From Nitrosarchaeum sp. (GTDB taxonomy: Archaea; Thermoproteota; Nitrososphaeria; Nitrososphaerales; Nitrosopumilaceae), in the NCBI GenBank assembly GCA_016234975.1, contig JACRND010000170.1:1-21511 (forward strand): a stretch of 21,511 nt of DNA, given 5' to 3'. Every line of letters begins with the position of its first letter. Position 1 is the stretch's first letter. Positions 1 through 6,780 of this stretch are shown here, piece by piece. Made by a program: the position numbers and the translations under genes. Under the pieces are notes generated by a model. It was not told the origin of the DNA and ran no database searches. It saw only the letters and a program-made list of their open reading frames with translations.

Positions 1-555
1 AAGATCTTGAGGTAGATGTGAAGAATCAGAAACAGTTCCAGTTCCTACATACAATTTGTTATCAGGACCAAATTTTAAAAATCCACCATTAGTAAATACA
101 GAGCCAGGTATTTTATCAAAAATTGTTTTTGCGTCTTTTAGTTTATTTTCTGATTCAGTAATTTGCAGTATTTTATTCCAAAGTTTTGCATCTTCTTCAT
201 AGGTAAAAAAAACATAGATGAGATGATTGTTAGAAAAATCTGGATGAAGTGCAATCCCTAATAATCCACCATCAAATGTGTTTGCAGGACGCAGTGTAGC
301 TAATGGTTCATCCAGTAGAACATTGTCCTGAATAACTCTAATTAGTCCATTTTTTTCGGTTACAAAAATTCTGTTATCTGAAACTGCAATAGATCTTGGC
401 TCATCAAGATTTTCTGCCAAAGTTTCTACAGAATTATTTTCAGGTTTTGATGAAGGTGGTTCAGGAATTGGTAAAGGATGAGAAGGGGATGTCAAAATAA
501 ATATTGAAAATGCTAATGCTGCAACAATTCCGGCAATCCTTAGTTTTTTGTCCAT
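1..555 (-). CDS. PQQ-dependent sugar (sorbosone) dehydrogenase-like beta-propeller protein, N-terminal part
   Basis: The frame is open from an ATG at 555 to the window edge, giving the first 185 residues; the gene continues outside the window. Residues 6-23 are hydrophobic after MDKK and before a proline-rich stretch (about 24-40), so I infer a signal peptide or membrane anchor with the rest outside the cell. Blade-like motifs of the glucose/sorbosone dehydrogenase family follow: LDEPRSIAV, GLLGIALHPDF, and NGGFLKFGPDNKLYVGTGT near the cut end. Full-length family members have about 350-450 residues. Members oxidise sugars with PQQ, but many archaeal homologues have no known substrate, and the residues that would decide this are mostly outside the window. 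The start is supported by an AT-rich TATA-like stretch around 578-588, about 28 bases upstream. The family call is fairly safe; the substrate is unknown. Confidence 0.8.
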   Translation of the reverse strand, partial: MDKKLRIAGIVAALAFSIFILTSPSHPLPIPEPPSSKPENNSVETLAENLDEPRSIAVSDNRIFVTEKNGLIRVIQDNVLLDEPLATLRPANTFDGGLLGIALHPDFSNNHLIYVFFTYEEDAKLWNKILQITESENKLKDAKTIFDKIPGSVFTNGGFLKFGPDNKLYVGTGTVSDSSHLPQDL

Positions 556-603
556 AAGAAATGAATCATTTCAAATCATATTAATTACTTTCAAGAATTT
601 GAT

Positions 604-615
604 AAAGCGTATATA
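604..615 (+). promoter_or_regulatory. BRE/TATA promoter of the initiator tRNA gene
   Basis: An AAAGCG-like BRE is followed by TATATA at 610-615. The TATA element lies about 25 bases before the first tRNA base at 638, the normal archaeal TATA-to-start distance. It is the clearest promoter in the window. Confidence 0.65.
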
Positions 616-637
616 GGCTCATACTCATTTATGAATC

Positions 638-727
638 AGCGGGGTGGGGAAGCCAGACTCTTTAGGGCTAAGTCATCCCGGCGGGCTCATAACCCGCAGT
701 TCAGTAGTTCAAATCTACTCCCCGCTA
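638..727 (+). tRNA. Initiator tRNA-Met (CAT) with a D-loop intron
   Basis: The cloverleaf can be folded by eye. The acceptor stem is 638-644 with 720-726, with discriminator A727. The D stem is 647-650 with 676-679. The anticodon stem 681-685/693-697 carries the loop CTCATAA, with anticodon CAT at 688-690. The T arm is 703-719. The first pair is A-U and the anticodon stem has three G-C pairs next to the loop (GGG/CCC); both are hallmarks of archaeal initiator tRNA, arguing against elongator Met or tRNA-Ile2. The unspliced D-loop would have 25 bases. Removing 657-671 leaves a normal ten-base loop with G18-G19 and a 75-base mature tRNA. The 3' CCA is not encoded. The last three bases also form the stop codon of the convergent tiaS gene. 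Confidence 0.9.
657..671 (+). other. Predicted 15-base tRNA intron between D-loop G18 and G19
   Basis: A minimal bulge-helix-bulge can be drawn. AGCC (651-654) pairs with GGCT (666-669) as the central four-base-pair helix. The bulges are AGA (655-657) and AAG (670-672), three bases on each side. An inner two-base-pair helix (658-659 with 664-665) closes a four-base loop, and an outer pairing is 649-650 with 673-674. Cutting each bulge after its second base removes 657-671 and joins G656 to G672. Archaeal splicing endonuclease is known to cut such motifs at non-canonical tRNA positions. The exact cut sites are inferred. Confidence 0.75.
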
Positions 728-2053
728 CTTTTCATATACGCAAAACCACAAAGTTGATTCATCAAATTTTGATTCCTTGTTAATTCTTCCAATTCTTTGT
801 AATGGTCTGCTAAGATGCCTATGTGCAGAAACACTAGGTATGTACAATCGTTTTTTGATTTTTCTAGGAATTTCTAAAATGACTTTGTTTACTGATTTTT
901 TGCCACATTTTATGCATTGGTATCCTTGATTCTTTCCTTTTGATTTCATTTTTTTATCACATTTTTTACAGATTGGGTTAGACTCTATCAGATTTTTTTC
1001 AAGATTAATTACATCAAGAAATTCAAGATTTAGAATCCTAGGATGATTTTTTGAGGCTTTTCTAATACCGCCTCCAATGCAAACCTTGTCTCCTTTAATC
1101 AAACTTAATGCTATAGAGGACATCTCAGTTGGTTTGTAAACAGCACATTGTAATTCATGTCCATCTGAAATAACAGAGAAAAAAACATGGCCACCCTTTA
1201 CAATTTTTGGTTCATCAGATATAATCCCGGTAATTTTTCCTGAAGCATAAGGTCGAATATTTGTTATATTAAATTCATTTTTCAAGTGATCACCTGTACC
1301 TTGATTAGATTTGAATATCATATGACCTGCTAATTTTTCACTAGTTTTCAAAATTTTTGTCGCATACAGTAACGAGTCTACATTTTCTCCACGCACACCA
1401 TAAAAAATAGGATCAGGACCGTGAGGAGTAATTAAGACTCTATCTTTTTTGTCATCAAAGCTGTTAAATGTATAAGGCAATGTTTTTTCCTGCATTGTTT
1501 TTACACTTGTAGCAGAAAGTTTTCTTTCCTTTCCAAATTTAGAATTTTTTCTATAACTCAATAGCTCCAACGTATGATCTTCAAAATCATAACCTATTGC
1601 GCTGATTGCACCCACAAGACCTTGACCATTTCCTTGATAAAAAAATTCAATGTTATTTTTTGCAGCAAATTTTTTTGCTTGATTTCTGTTTATTAGCTGC
1701 CATAAAGCCAGCTTGCTGAATCGAGTAAACTGTTCTGGAATTTCTTCACTCTCATAGAAAACCAGGCCAGGATTTGCACCATTTTTGATATCAGAATATT
1801 TTTCAACAAGATTTTTGATCTGACTTTTGATTTTTGATGGATTTTTTGTCCTTATTCGCAAAGAAACTGCCCCATTACCTCTTGTTTTCCAAGGAATATT
1901 TGGATTGAATCTAATTAATTTAGGAAAGTCAAGAAATTCAGTCTCTTGTTTTTTTAACAAATCAACAATTTTGTAAGCAAGAAAGGTTGTGCACATTCCT
2001 TTTATGGAATCGGTATCATCAAAACCAATATTCAATATGTGCGTGTCAGTCAT
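725..2053 (-). CDS. tiaS: tRNA(Ile2) 2-agmatinylcytidine synthetase TiaS
   Basis: TiaS joins agmatine to C34 of the CAU anticodon of archaeal tRNA-Ile2, so that it reads AUA and not AUG. At 442 residues the protein has the family's full length. The N-terminal kinase-like domain starts with the signature GFDDTDS (10-16). Further motifs are KTRGNGAVSLRI (56-67) and the segment around 208-222 containing TPHGPDPIFYGVRGE. An OB-fold region follows at about 270-350, and then a zinc ribbon with C362-x2-C365 and C380-x2-C383. The ATG at 2053 places FDDTDS at the usual distance from the N-terminus. It is divergent from dph2, with 84 bases between the starts; a TATA-like ACTAAAAATG lies about 28 bases upstream. 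The stop codon (725-727) lies within the 3' end of the convergent initiator tRNA gene. Confidence 0.95.
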   Translation of the reverse strand: MTDTHILNIGFDDTDSIKGMCTTFLAYKIVDLLKKQETEFLDFPKLIRFNPNIPWKTRGNGAVSLRIRTKNPSKIKSQIKNLVEKYSDIKNGANPGLVFYESEEIPEQFTRFSKLALWQLINRNQAKKFAAKNNIEFFYQGNGQGLVGAISAIGYDFEDHTLELLSYRKNSKFGKERKLSATSVKTMQEKTLPYTFNSFDDKKDRVLITPHGPDPIFYGVRGENVDSLLYATKILKTSEKLAGHMIFKSNQGTGDHLKNEFNITNIRPYASGKITGIISDEPKIVKGGHVFFSVISDGHELQCAVYKPTEMSSIALSLIKGDKVCIGGGIRKASKNHPRILNLEFLDVINLEKNLIESNPICKKCDKKMKSKGKNQGYQCIKCGKKSVNKVILEIPRKIKKRLYIPSVSAHRHLSRPLQRIGRINKESKFDESTLWFCVYEK

Positions 2054-2103
2054 AAATGAATTATAGAATTTCAGACATTTTTAGTTGTTGTATGGCACAG
2101 TTG

Positions 2104-2112
2104 ATTTAAATT
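2104..2112 (+). promoter_or_regulatory. TATA-like element of dph2
   Basis: ATTTAAATT is centred about 27-30 bases before the TTG start of dph2. This predicts a transcript that begins at or within a few bases of the start codon. No good Shine-Dalgarno sequence is present, which fits a leaderless mRNA. Confidence 0.45.
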
Positions 2113-2137
2113 AATAACGCTGTATTCTTAGCTGGAA

Positions 2138-3133
2138 TTGATAGTAATAGATGAAGAGCGCATCTTCAAAGAAATTGAATCTAAAAAACCTGCATCAGTA
2201 TCTCTGAATGGTCCTGATGGAATATTGCCTCAAGTTCAAGAGACTGCTATGAATATTACAAAAAGATTTGGAATTCCTGCATATGTTTTAGCTGATACCA
2301 CTTGGGGAACATGTGATCTGAATTCAAATGGCGCCAAAGTATTAGGGGCAGAGATTCAATTTAACATAGGACATACTATTAACACTGAATCATTTGAGAA
2401 AAATCTAATTCTAATTAATGCCTACGATGATGTTGAATTTGACAGTGTAGCCAAAAAATGTGTTGATATTCTCAAAGGAAAGAAGATATCACTAGTTACA
2501 GATAGCCAACATCTGCATCAGATGGATAAGGTAAATGAGATTTTAACTAATGGTGGAATTGAAGTAAAAATTGGTAAGGGGAAAGGGCAGCTAAACGACG
2601 GTCAAGTGTTTGGTTGTGAATTTTATCCAGCAACAGAACTCAAAGACAAAGTTGATGCCTATGTCTTTTTAGGACAAAGTAATTTTCATGCAGCTGGAAT
2701 TGCACTTTCAACTAATATGCCAACATATGTTTTAGATCCTTATTTCAATGAAGTAAGAGAGATAACAGAATTTGCGCAAAAATTAAAAAAGAAAGCTACC
2801 CTTGCAATTTACAAGGCAGCTGATGCACAGTCATTTGGAATAATTATTGGACTTAAAGAAGGACAGTTATCCAAAGTATTTGCTTTAAAATTTAAAAAAG
2901 AATTAGAAAAAGAGGGAAAGACAGTTCAATTATTTGCCCTAACAGACATCACAAATGAGAGATTAAAAAATCTGAAAGGGATAGATGCATTTATTCAAGT
3001 AGCATGTCCTAGGATTTCCACAGACAATCAATTTGACAAGCCTGTTCTTTCTACACCTCAAGCAAATGCACTTTTAAAAATATTAAGACATGAAAGCATA
3101 GAAGGGTATCTAGAAATTCCGCATTGGCTTTAA
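2138..3133 (+). CDS. dph2: Diphthamide biosynthesis enzyme Dph2 (3-amino-3-carboxypropyl transferase)
   Basis: Archaeal Dph2 uses a non-classical radical SAM [4Fe-4S] cluster to move the aminocarboxypropyl group of SAM to the histidine of elongation factor 2, the first step of diphthamide synthesis. The three cluster cysteines are visible, one per domain: C59 (DTTWGTCDL), C160 (VFGCEFYPA) and C290 (VACPRIS). Their spacing matches the known archaeal enzyme, and 331 residues is normal. The start codon is TTG: the frame is closed by TAG at 2129-2131, the ATG at 2151 is out of frame, and the only other upstream option is a CTG at 2132. It stands alone on plus between tiaS (divergent) and a TPR gene (convergent, two bases between the stops). 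Confidence 0.95.
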   Translation: MIVIDEERIFKEIESKKPASVSLNGPDGILPQVQETAMNITKRFGIPAYVLADTTWGTCDLNSNGAKVLGAEIQFNIGHTINTESFEKNLILINAYDDVEFDSVAKKCVDILKGKKISLVTDSQHLHQMDKVNEILTNGGIEVKIGKGKGQLNDGQVFGCEFYPATELKDKVDAYVFLGQSNFHAAGIALSTNMPTYVLDPYFNEVREITEFAQKLKKKATLAIYKAADAQSFGIIIGLKEGQLSKVFALKFKKELEKEGKTVQLFALTDITNERLKNLKGIDAFIQVACPRISTDNQFDKPVLSTPQANALLKILRHESIEGYLEIPHWL

Positions 3134-3135
3134 AA

Positions 3136-3741
3136 TCAAAATATTAGTTTTTGAAATTTTTGGTTTCCTGCTAGTTTTTCAAAAGATTTGGTTTTTTTTG
3201 CTTTGATTTTATATTGAATTCCTTGTGAAATGGCATTTTCAAGTACATCAAGTGCCTCGTCTATTCTAAAAAGCATTACAAGATTACAAGATTTATCAAA
3301 AAGAACATCACCATTACATGGATAATCCTCTAGAATTTTATTGCAACAAAGTATAGACTCTTCAAATTGCCCCATTGAAAACAAGATTCTTTCTTTATGA
3401 TACAGTACAATGTTATATTTTGAATTATTCTCCAAAATAGTATTGCAATAATTTAATGCCTCTACAAGTCCGCCTTTTTTTCTCAAAGATGATATTTTGT
3501 TTACTAGAACAGAAAGATCTCCAGAATCCAATTTCAGAGCACTGTCATAACATTGTATGGCGCCATCATAATCTTTCAATTTGTTTAGTGCGTATCCCTT
3601 GTTGTTAAGAGATCCAATATGATTTGGATTTTCACGGAGAATTTCATCATAATAGGTAATTGCTTCTCTTAGTTTGCCTTTTAAAAATAGTCTATTTGCT
3701 TCATCAAGAATAGAATCAATTTTGGGATTTCCAACCATCAT
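3136..3741 (-). CDS. Tetratricopeptide repeat protein
   Basis: The 201-residue protein consists of about five TPR units. The clearest are at about 9-38 (DEANRLFLKGKLREAITYYD), 41-73 (HIGSLNNKGYALNKLKDYDG) and 109-140 (NIVLYHKERILFSMGQFEES), with the usual alanine, glycine and tyrosine positions of paired helices. No signal peptide or membrane segment is seen, so it is probably a cytoplasmic protein-protein adaptor. TPR proteins have no fixed biochemical role and the partner cannot be inferred. The gene lies ten bases downstream of the dehydrogenase gene on the same strand, so the two are probably cotranscribed. Two tandem ATG codons (3741 and 3738) are possible starts. Confidence 0.85.
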   Translation of the reverse strand: MMVGNPKIDSILDEANRLFLKGKLREAITYYDEILRENPNHIGSLNNKGYALNKLKDYDGAIQCYDSALKLDSGDLSVLVNKISSLRKKGGLVEALNYCNTILENNSKYNIVLYHKERILFSMGQFEESILCCNKILEDYPCNGDVLFDKSCNLVMLFRIDEALDVLENAISQGIQYKIKAKKTKSFEKLAGNQKFQKLIF

Positions 3742-3751
3742 TAATTTTACA

Positions 3752-4822
3752 TCATGGCTTCATTAAGATTTTTCCAAATAGTCCCTTTCCAGTCAGCATT
3801 TTTGTATGAGCTTCTGCTGCTTGCTCAAATGAATAAACAGAGTCAATGATGGATTTAATTTTGCCTTGAGACATCCAGTATAAAGCTTGTTCTAATTCAG
3901 CCCTACTTCCTTGGGTCGAACCTAAAATATTGATACCTTTGAAAAAGATATGGCGTAAATCTGTTTTAGCATCATATCCGGTTGTGGCACCAGTTGTAAC
4001 AATTGTTGCACCATACTTTAACAAAGTCAATTCTTTATTCCAGTGTGAACCACCAATGTGCTCAAAAATTACATCAACTCCAGTCACATCTCCAAAAGGC
4101 TTGATTATTTTTTTAGATATGTCACGAACTTCCTTGTACCAGTCTTCTTTTCTATGGTCTATTGCGTAATCAGCCCCTAACTCCAATAGTTTATCCAATT
4201 TATCTGGACTAGCTGTGGCAATTACAGTACATCCAAACAATTTAGCTATTTGAATTCCATAATTTCCAACACCAGAACCTCCACCCATAATCAAAACTAG
4301 TTGTCCTGGTTGAATCTTGGCTCTGCCAACTAGCATATGCCATGATGTCAACAAAGTCATTGAAGCAGCTGCTGCAGAGTCGTACGTAACATTATCAGGG
4401 ATTTTTACAACATTAACTTCTGGTAAATGTGTAACTTCACAGTATCCTCCCCAGAGTGGACCTGTTTCAAATCCCCAAATTTTTCTCTGTCTGCAATCAT
4501 ATTCTCTTCCACTAGTGCATGATCTGCATATTCTACATGACATGTTTCCATGAGAGACAACTCTATCACCGATTTTGATATTTTTTACATCCTCACCTAT
4601 TGCAATTACTTCACCTGCAGCATCTGTACCTGATATGTGAGGTAATGGTACAGCCAAAGGTTTTCCCCTCATTCCCCAAATATCATCATAGTTTAGAGAG
4701 GCACTTTTTACTTTGAAGATAACCTCATCGTGTTTTGGTTCAGGTTCAGGAATGTCTTTAATTTTTAAAATTTTAGAAAAATCATCATCTGCAGTATATT
4801 TATCGTATACCAGTGCTCTCAT
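3752..4822 (-). CDS. Medium-chain dehydrogenase/reductase (zinc alcohol dehydrogenase-like, probably enoyl or quinone reductase type)
   Basis: This 356-residue protein has the MDR layout: a GroES-like N-terminal domain, then a Rossmann domain with GGGSGVGNYGIQIAKLFG (180-197) for NAD(P)H. The structural zinc site is intact, with C96, C99, C102 and C110. The catalytic zinc site of true alcohol dehydrogenases is not: the usual cysteine position reads LNYDD (43-47) and the GHE motif reads GTD (65-67). That pattern is found in quinone oxidoreductases and in enoyl-/acryloyl-CoA reductases of the family. Thaumarchaea fix carbon by the hydroxypropionate/hydroxybutyrate cycle, which needs an acryloyl-CoA reductase; that role is possible here but unproven. 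The ATG at 4822 is divergent from csl4, with 88 bases between the starts. A TPR gene follows ten bases downstream. Confidence 0.85.
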   Translation of the reverse strand: MRALVYDKYTADDDFSKILKIKDIPEPEPKHDEVIFKVKSASLNYDDIWGMRGKPLAVPLPHISGTDAAGEVIAIGEDVKNIKIGDRVVSHGNMSCRICRSCTSGREYDCRQRKIWGFETGPLWGGYCEVTHLPEVNVVKIPDNVTYDSAAAASMTLLTSWHMLVGRAKIQPGQLVLIMGGGSGVGNYGIQIAKLFGCTVIATASPDKLDKLLELGADYAIDHRKEDWYKEVRDISKKIIKPFGDVTGVDVIFEHIGGSHWNKELTLLKYGATIVTTGATTGYDAKTDLRHIFFKGINILGSTQGSRAELEQALYWMSQGKIKSIIDSVYSFEQAAEAHTKMLTGKGLFGKILMKP

Positions 4823-4882
4823 GATTGTTTTGAACTTTTTCTGGTTATATGATTTGTCAAAAATACCTTAAACCACAAACAA

Positions 4883-4890
4883 TTATAATC
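4883..4890 (+). promoter_or_regulatory. TATA-like element of csl4
   Basis: TTATAATC is centred about 24 bases before the csl4 ATG at 4911. It predicts a transcript starting at or just before the start codon. It sits in the 88-base divergent gap shared with the dehydrogenase gene. Confidence 0.4.
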
Positions 4891-4910
4891 ATAACACCAA
4901 AAAACACAGC

Positions 4911-5462
4911 ATGTCTGAAATTACTGCGTTACCTGGAGATAAAATAGCATCAATTGAAGAATATGAAGCAGGATACAACACTTTTGACGATGGAGATATG
5001 GTTCGTGCAGCAGCAGTAGGTAAGACAGACCTCAATAAAGAAACACGAGTTGCAAACATAAAGCATCCAAAGATGATATCCATTCCAAAAGTAGGAGACA
5101 TCATAATAGGAACGGTAGCTGCAGTTATGTCTTCTATGATAGCAGTGTCAATTGATTACATTAACGGCAAACCAACAACATCAAAAGTTGAATGTGTTTG
5201 TTCAACAAGAAATCTTAGGAAAAAAAATGTGGCTTTGGTAAACGATATTGTTACATTAAAGATTCTAAATCACCTAAATGGCACAATTCATGCATCAATT
5301 GAGGAACCACACTTGGGTGTATTATTTACAAAGTGTAGAAAGTGTGGCGGAAAAGTAGTCCAAATGCGTGATGCCATAAAATGTACAGAATGTGCTTGGA
5401 TTGACGAAAGAAAACTTTCAACAAATTTTGGTAACAGTGATTTCGTAAAGCTGAGAGAGTAA
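4911..5462 (+). CDS. csl4: Exosome RNA-binding subunit Csl4
   Basis: Csl4 caps the archaeal exosome (the Rrp41/Rrp42 ring) and helps to bind RNA for 3'-to-5' decay or tailing. The three expected parts are present in 183 residues: an N-terminal beta domain opening with ALPGDKIASIEEYEAG (6-21), an S1 RNA-binding domain at about 60-132 starting at PKVGDIIIGTV, and a C-terminal zinc ribbon with C142-x2-C145 and C158-x2-C161. Length and order match the family. pheA starts only three bases after the stop, so the two genes are probably one transcription unit, although their functions are unrelated. Confidence 0.95.
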   Translation: MSEITALPGDKIASIEEYEAGYNTFDDGDMVRAAAVGKTDLNKETRVANIKHPKMISIPKVGDIIIGTVAAVMSSMIAVSIDYINGKPTTSKVECVCSTRNLRKKNVALVNDIVTLKILNHLNGTIHASIEEPHLGVLFTKCRKCGGKVVQMRDAIKCTECAWIDERKLSTNFGNSDFVKLRE

Positions 5463-5465
5463 GAA

Positions 5466-6281
5466 ATGATACGTGTTTCGTTCCAAGGTGAACGAGGGGC
5501 ATATAGTGAGGCAGCAGCTAGAGCATTTTTCAACACAGAAATTCAAACAGTTCCTCTTCCAACCTTTGCAGAAGTTTTAGAAAATACTACACTAGACAAA
5601 ACAGAATATTCTATTTTACCAGTAGAAAATTCATTGGAAGGTAGTGTCGGAGAGAGTTATGATTTACTGTATTCAACGTCACTTAATGCCGTAGGTGAAA
5701 TTTACCATAGAATTGAACATTGTTTGATAGGAAATGGGATTTTGGTTGAAATAGACACTGTGTATTCTCATCCGCAAGCATTAGGACAGTGCAGAAACTT
5801 TATTCAAAGACATAACATGAAAACAGTTCCCACATATGATACTGCAGGAAGTGTGAAAATTATCAAAGAACTAAACAGAAAAAATGTAGCATGTATTGCC
5901 AGTAAAGATGCATCGGAGATTTACAATGTGCCTGTAATAGCGGAGGGTATTGCAAATAATTTGAACAATTACACTAGATTTTTGATATTATCAAAAAATA
6001 AAAAAGAAGAAACAGGAAAGGATAAGACATCAATAATTTTTTCCATAAAGCATGAGCCTGGTTCTCTTCACAGAATCATAGAAAATTTTCACAATTACAA
6101 TGTCAATTTAACTAAAATTGAGTCGCGACCAACCAAGACAAACACTTGGGAGTATAACTTTTATGTTGATTTTGAAGGTCATGCAAAAAATCCAAGAATT
6201 GCAGAGATGTTAGAGAAAATTAATCATGAAACACTATTTATGAAAATTCTAGGATCCTATCCTTCAGCAAAACTAAACTAG
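5466..6281 (+). CDS. pheA: Prephenate dehydratase
   Basis: This enzyme converts prephenate to phenylpyruvate, the committed step to phenylalanine. The 271-residue protein is a stand-alone dehydratase without chorismate mutase. The periplasmic-binding-protein-like catalytic domain opens with FQGERGAYSEAAA (6-18) and includes LPVENSLEGSV (51-61). The TRF motif is T170-R171-F172, whose threonine is the known catalytic residue. An ACT regulatory domain follows at about 188-265, with HEPGSL (196-201) and IESRP (218-222). These are the motifs that bind phenylalanine in other members, so feedback inhibition is likely. It lies three bases downstream of csl4. Its TAG stop overlaps the stop of the convergent membrane protein gene within one CTAG. 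Confidence 0.95.
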   Translation: MIRVSFQGERGAYSEAAARAFFNTEIQTVPLPTFAEVLENTTLDKTEYSILPVENSLEGSVGESYDLLYSTSLNAVGEIYHRIEHCLIGNGILVEIDTVYSHPQALGQCRNFIQRHNMKTVPTYDTAGSVKIIKELNRKNVACIASKDASEIYNVPVIAEGIANNLNNYTRFLILSKNKKEETGKDKTSIIFSIKHEPGSLHRIIENFHNYNVNLTKIESRPTKTNTWEYNFYVDFEGHAKNPRIAEMLEKINHETLFMKILGSYPSAKLN

Positions 6282-6745
6282 AATCCTTTTGGCTTTCTTA
6301 AAGTAAAGCCCATGCTAAATCCAATAATTATCATGCCTGAGATAATTACCATCATATGAAATGGAAACCAGATAGGATCAGATGTTACTTGTAATGTTGC
6401 CTCTACTTTTAATTCAGAAGGACCAGTATTGTTAAGATTTATTATAGTTGCACCATCTTTTAGATGAGTCCAGTCTAAAGTGACTTCTTTAGCATGAGAT
6501 GTTTTTGGTATTTGAAGACCATCGCCAGGACTAGATAATTTAAGATCAAATTTTTCTCCTGTAATCTTCATATGCTGTTTTGCATGCTCATTTGCAGTAA
6601 TTTTATATGAAGTAGATTCTCCTACTGCAAATGTTTCATTTACTTGCATTGTTTTTAATCCAATATCAGAAATTAAAGAATAAATTCCAATTCCAATAAT
6701 AGCACTGCCTACAACAATTCCGATAATAGTTCTCTTTGATAACAC
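6278..6745 (-). CDS. Hypothetical two-TM membrane protein with an extracytoplasmic beta-rich domain
   Basis: I do not recognise a named family. The 155-residue protein has a membrane segment at about 6-24 (IIGIVVGSAIIGIGIYSLI) and a second at about 128-147 (FHMMVIISGMIIIGFSMGF), followed by the basic tail TLRKPKGF. The roughly 100 residues between them are polar and rich in predicted beta strands, and should lie outside the membrane. The layout resembles archaeal GOLD-like or sheath-type anchored beta-sandwich proteins, but I cannot assign it. The start is GTG at 6745; no in-frame ATG lies upstream. It begins 35 bases after guaB on the same strand and may be read through from it. The stop codon overlaps the pheA stop. 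Confidence 0.75.
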   Translation of the reverse strand: MLSKRTIIGIVVGSAIIGIGIYSLISDIGLKTMQVNETFAVGESTSYKITANEHAKQHMKITGEKFDLKLSSPGDGLQIPKTSHAKEVTLDWTHLKDGATIINLNNTGPSELKVEATLQVTSDPIWFPFHMMVIISGMIIIGFSMGFTLRKPKGF

Positions 6746-6780
6746 AAAAGAATGATTTAGGATACTGCTTAAAAAATTAA

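Noticed and set aside
638..727. Reading the CAT tRNA as tRNA-Ile2, the TiaS substrate, because it adjoins tiaS
   Set aside because: The A-U first acceptor pair and three G-C pairs at the base of the anticodon stem are initiator features. The neighbourhood alone does not make it tRNA-Ile2.
3930..4553. Plus-strand ORFs of about 80 residues within the dehydrogenase gene
   Set aside because: They lie wholly inside a well-supported conserved gene on the other strand and show no family motifs.
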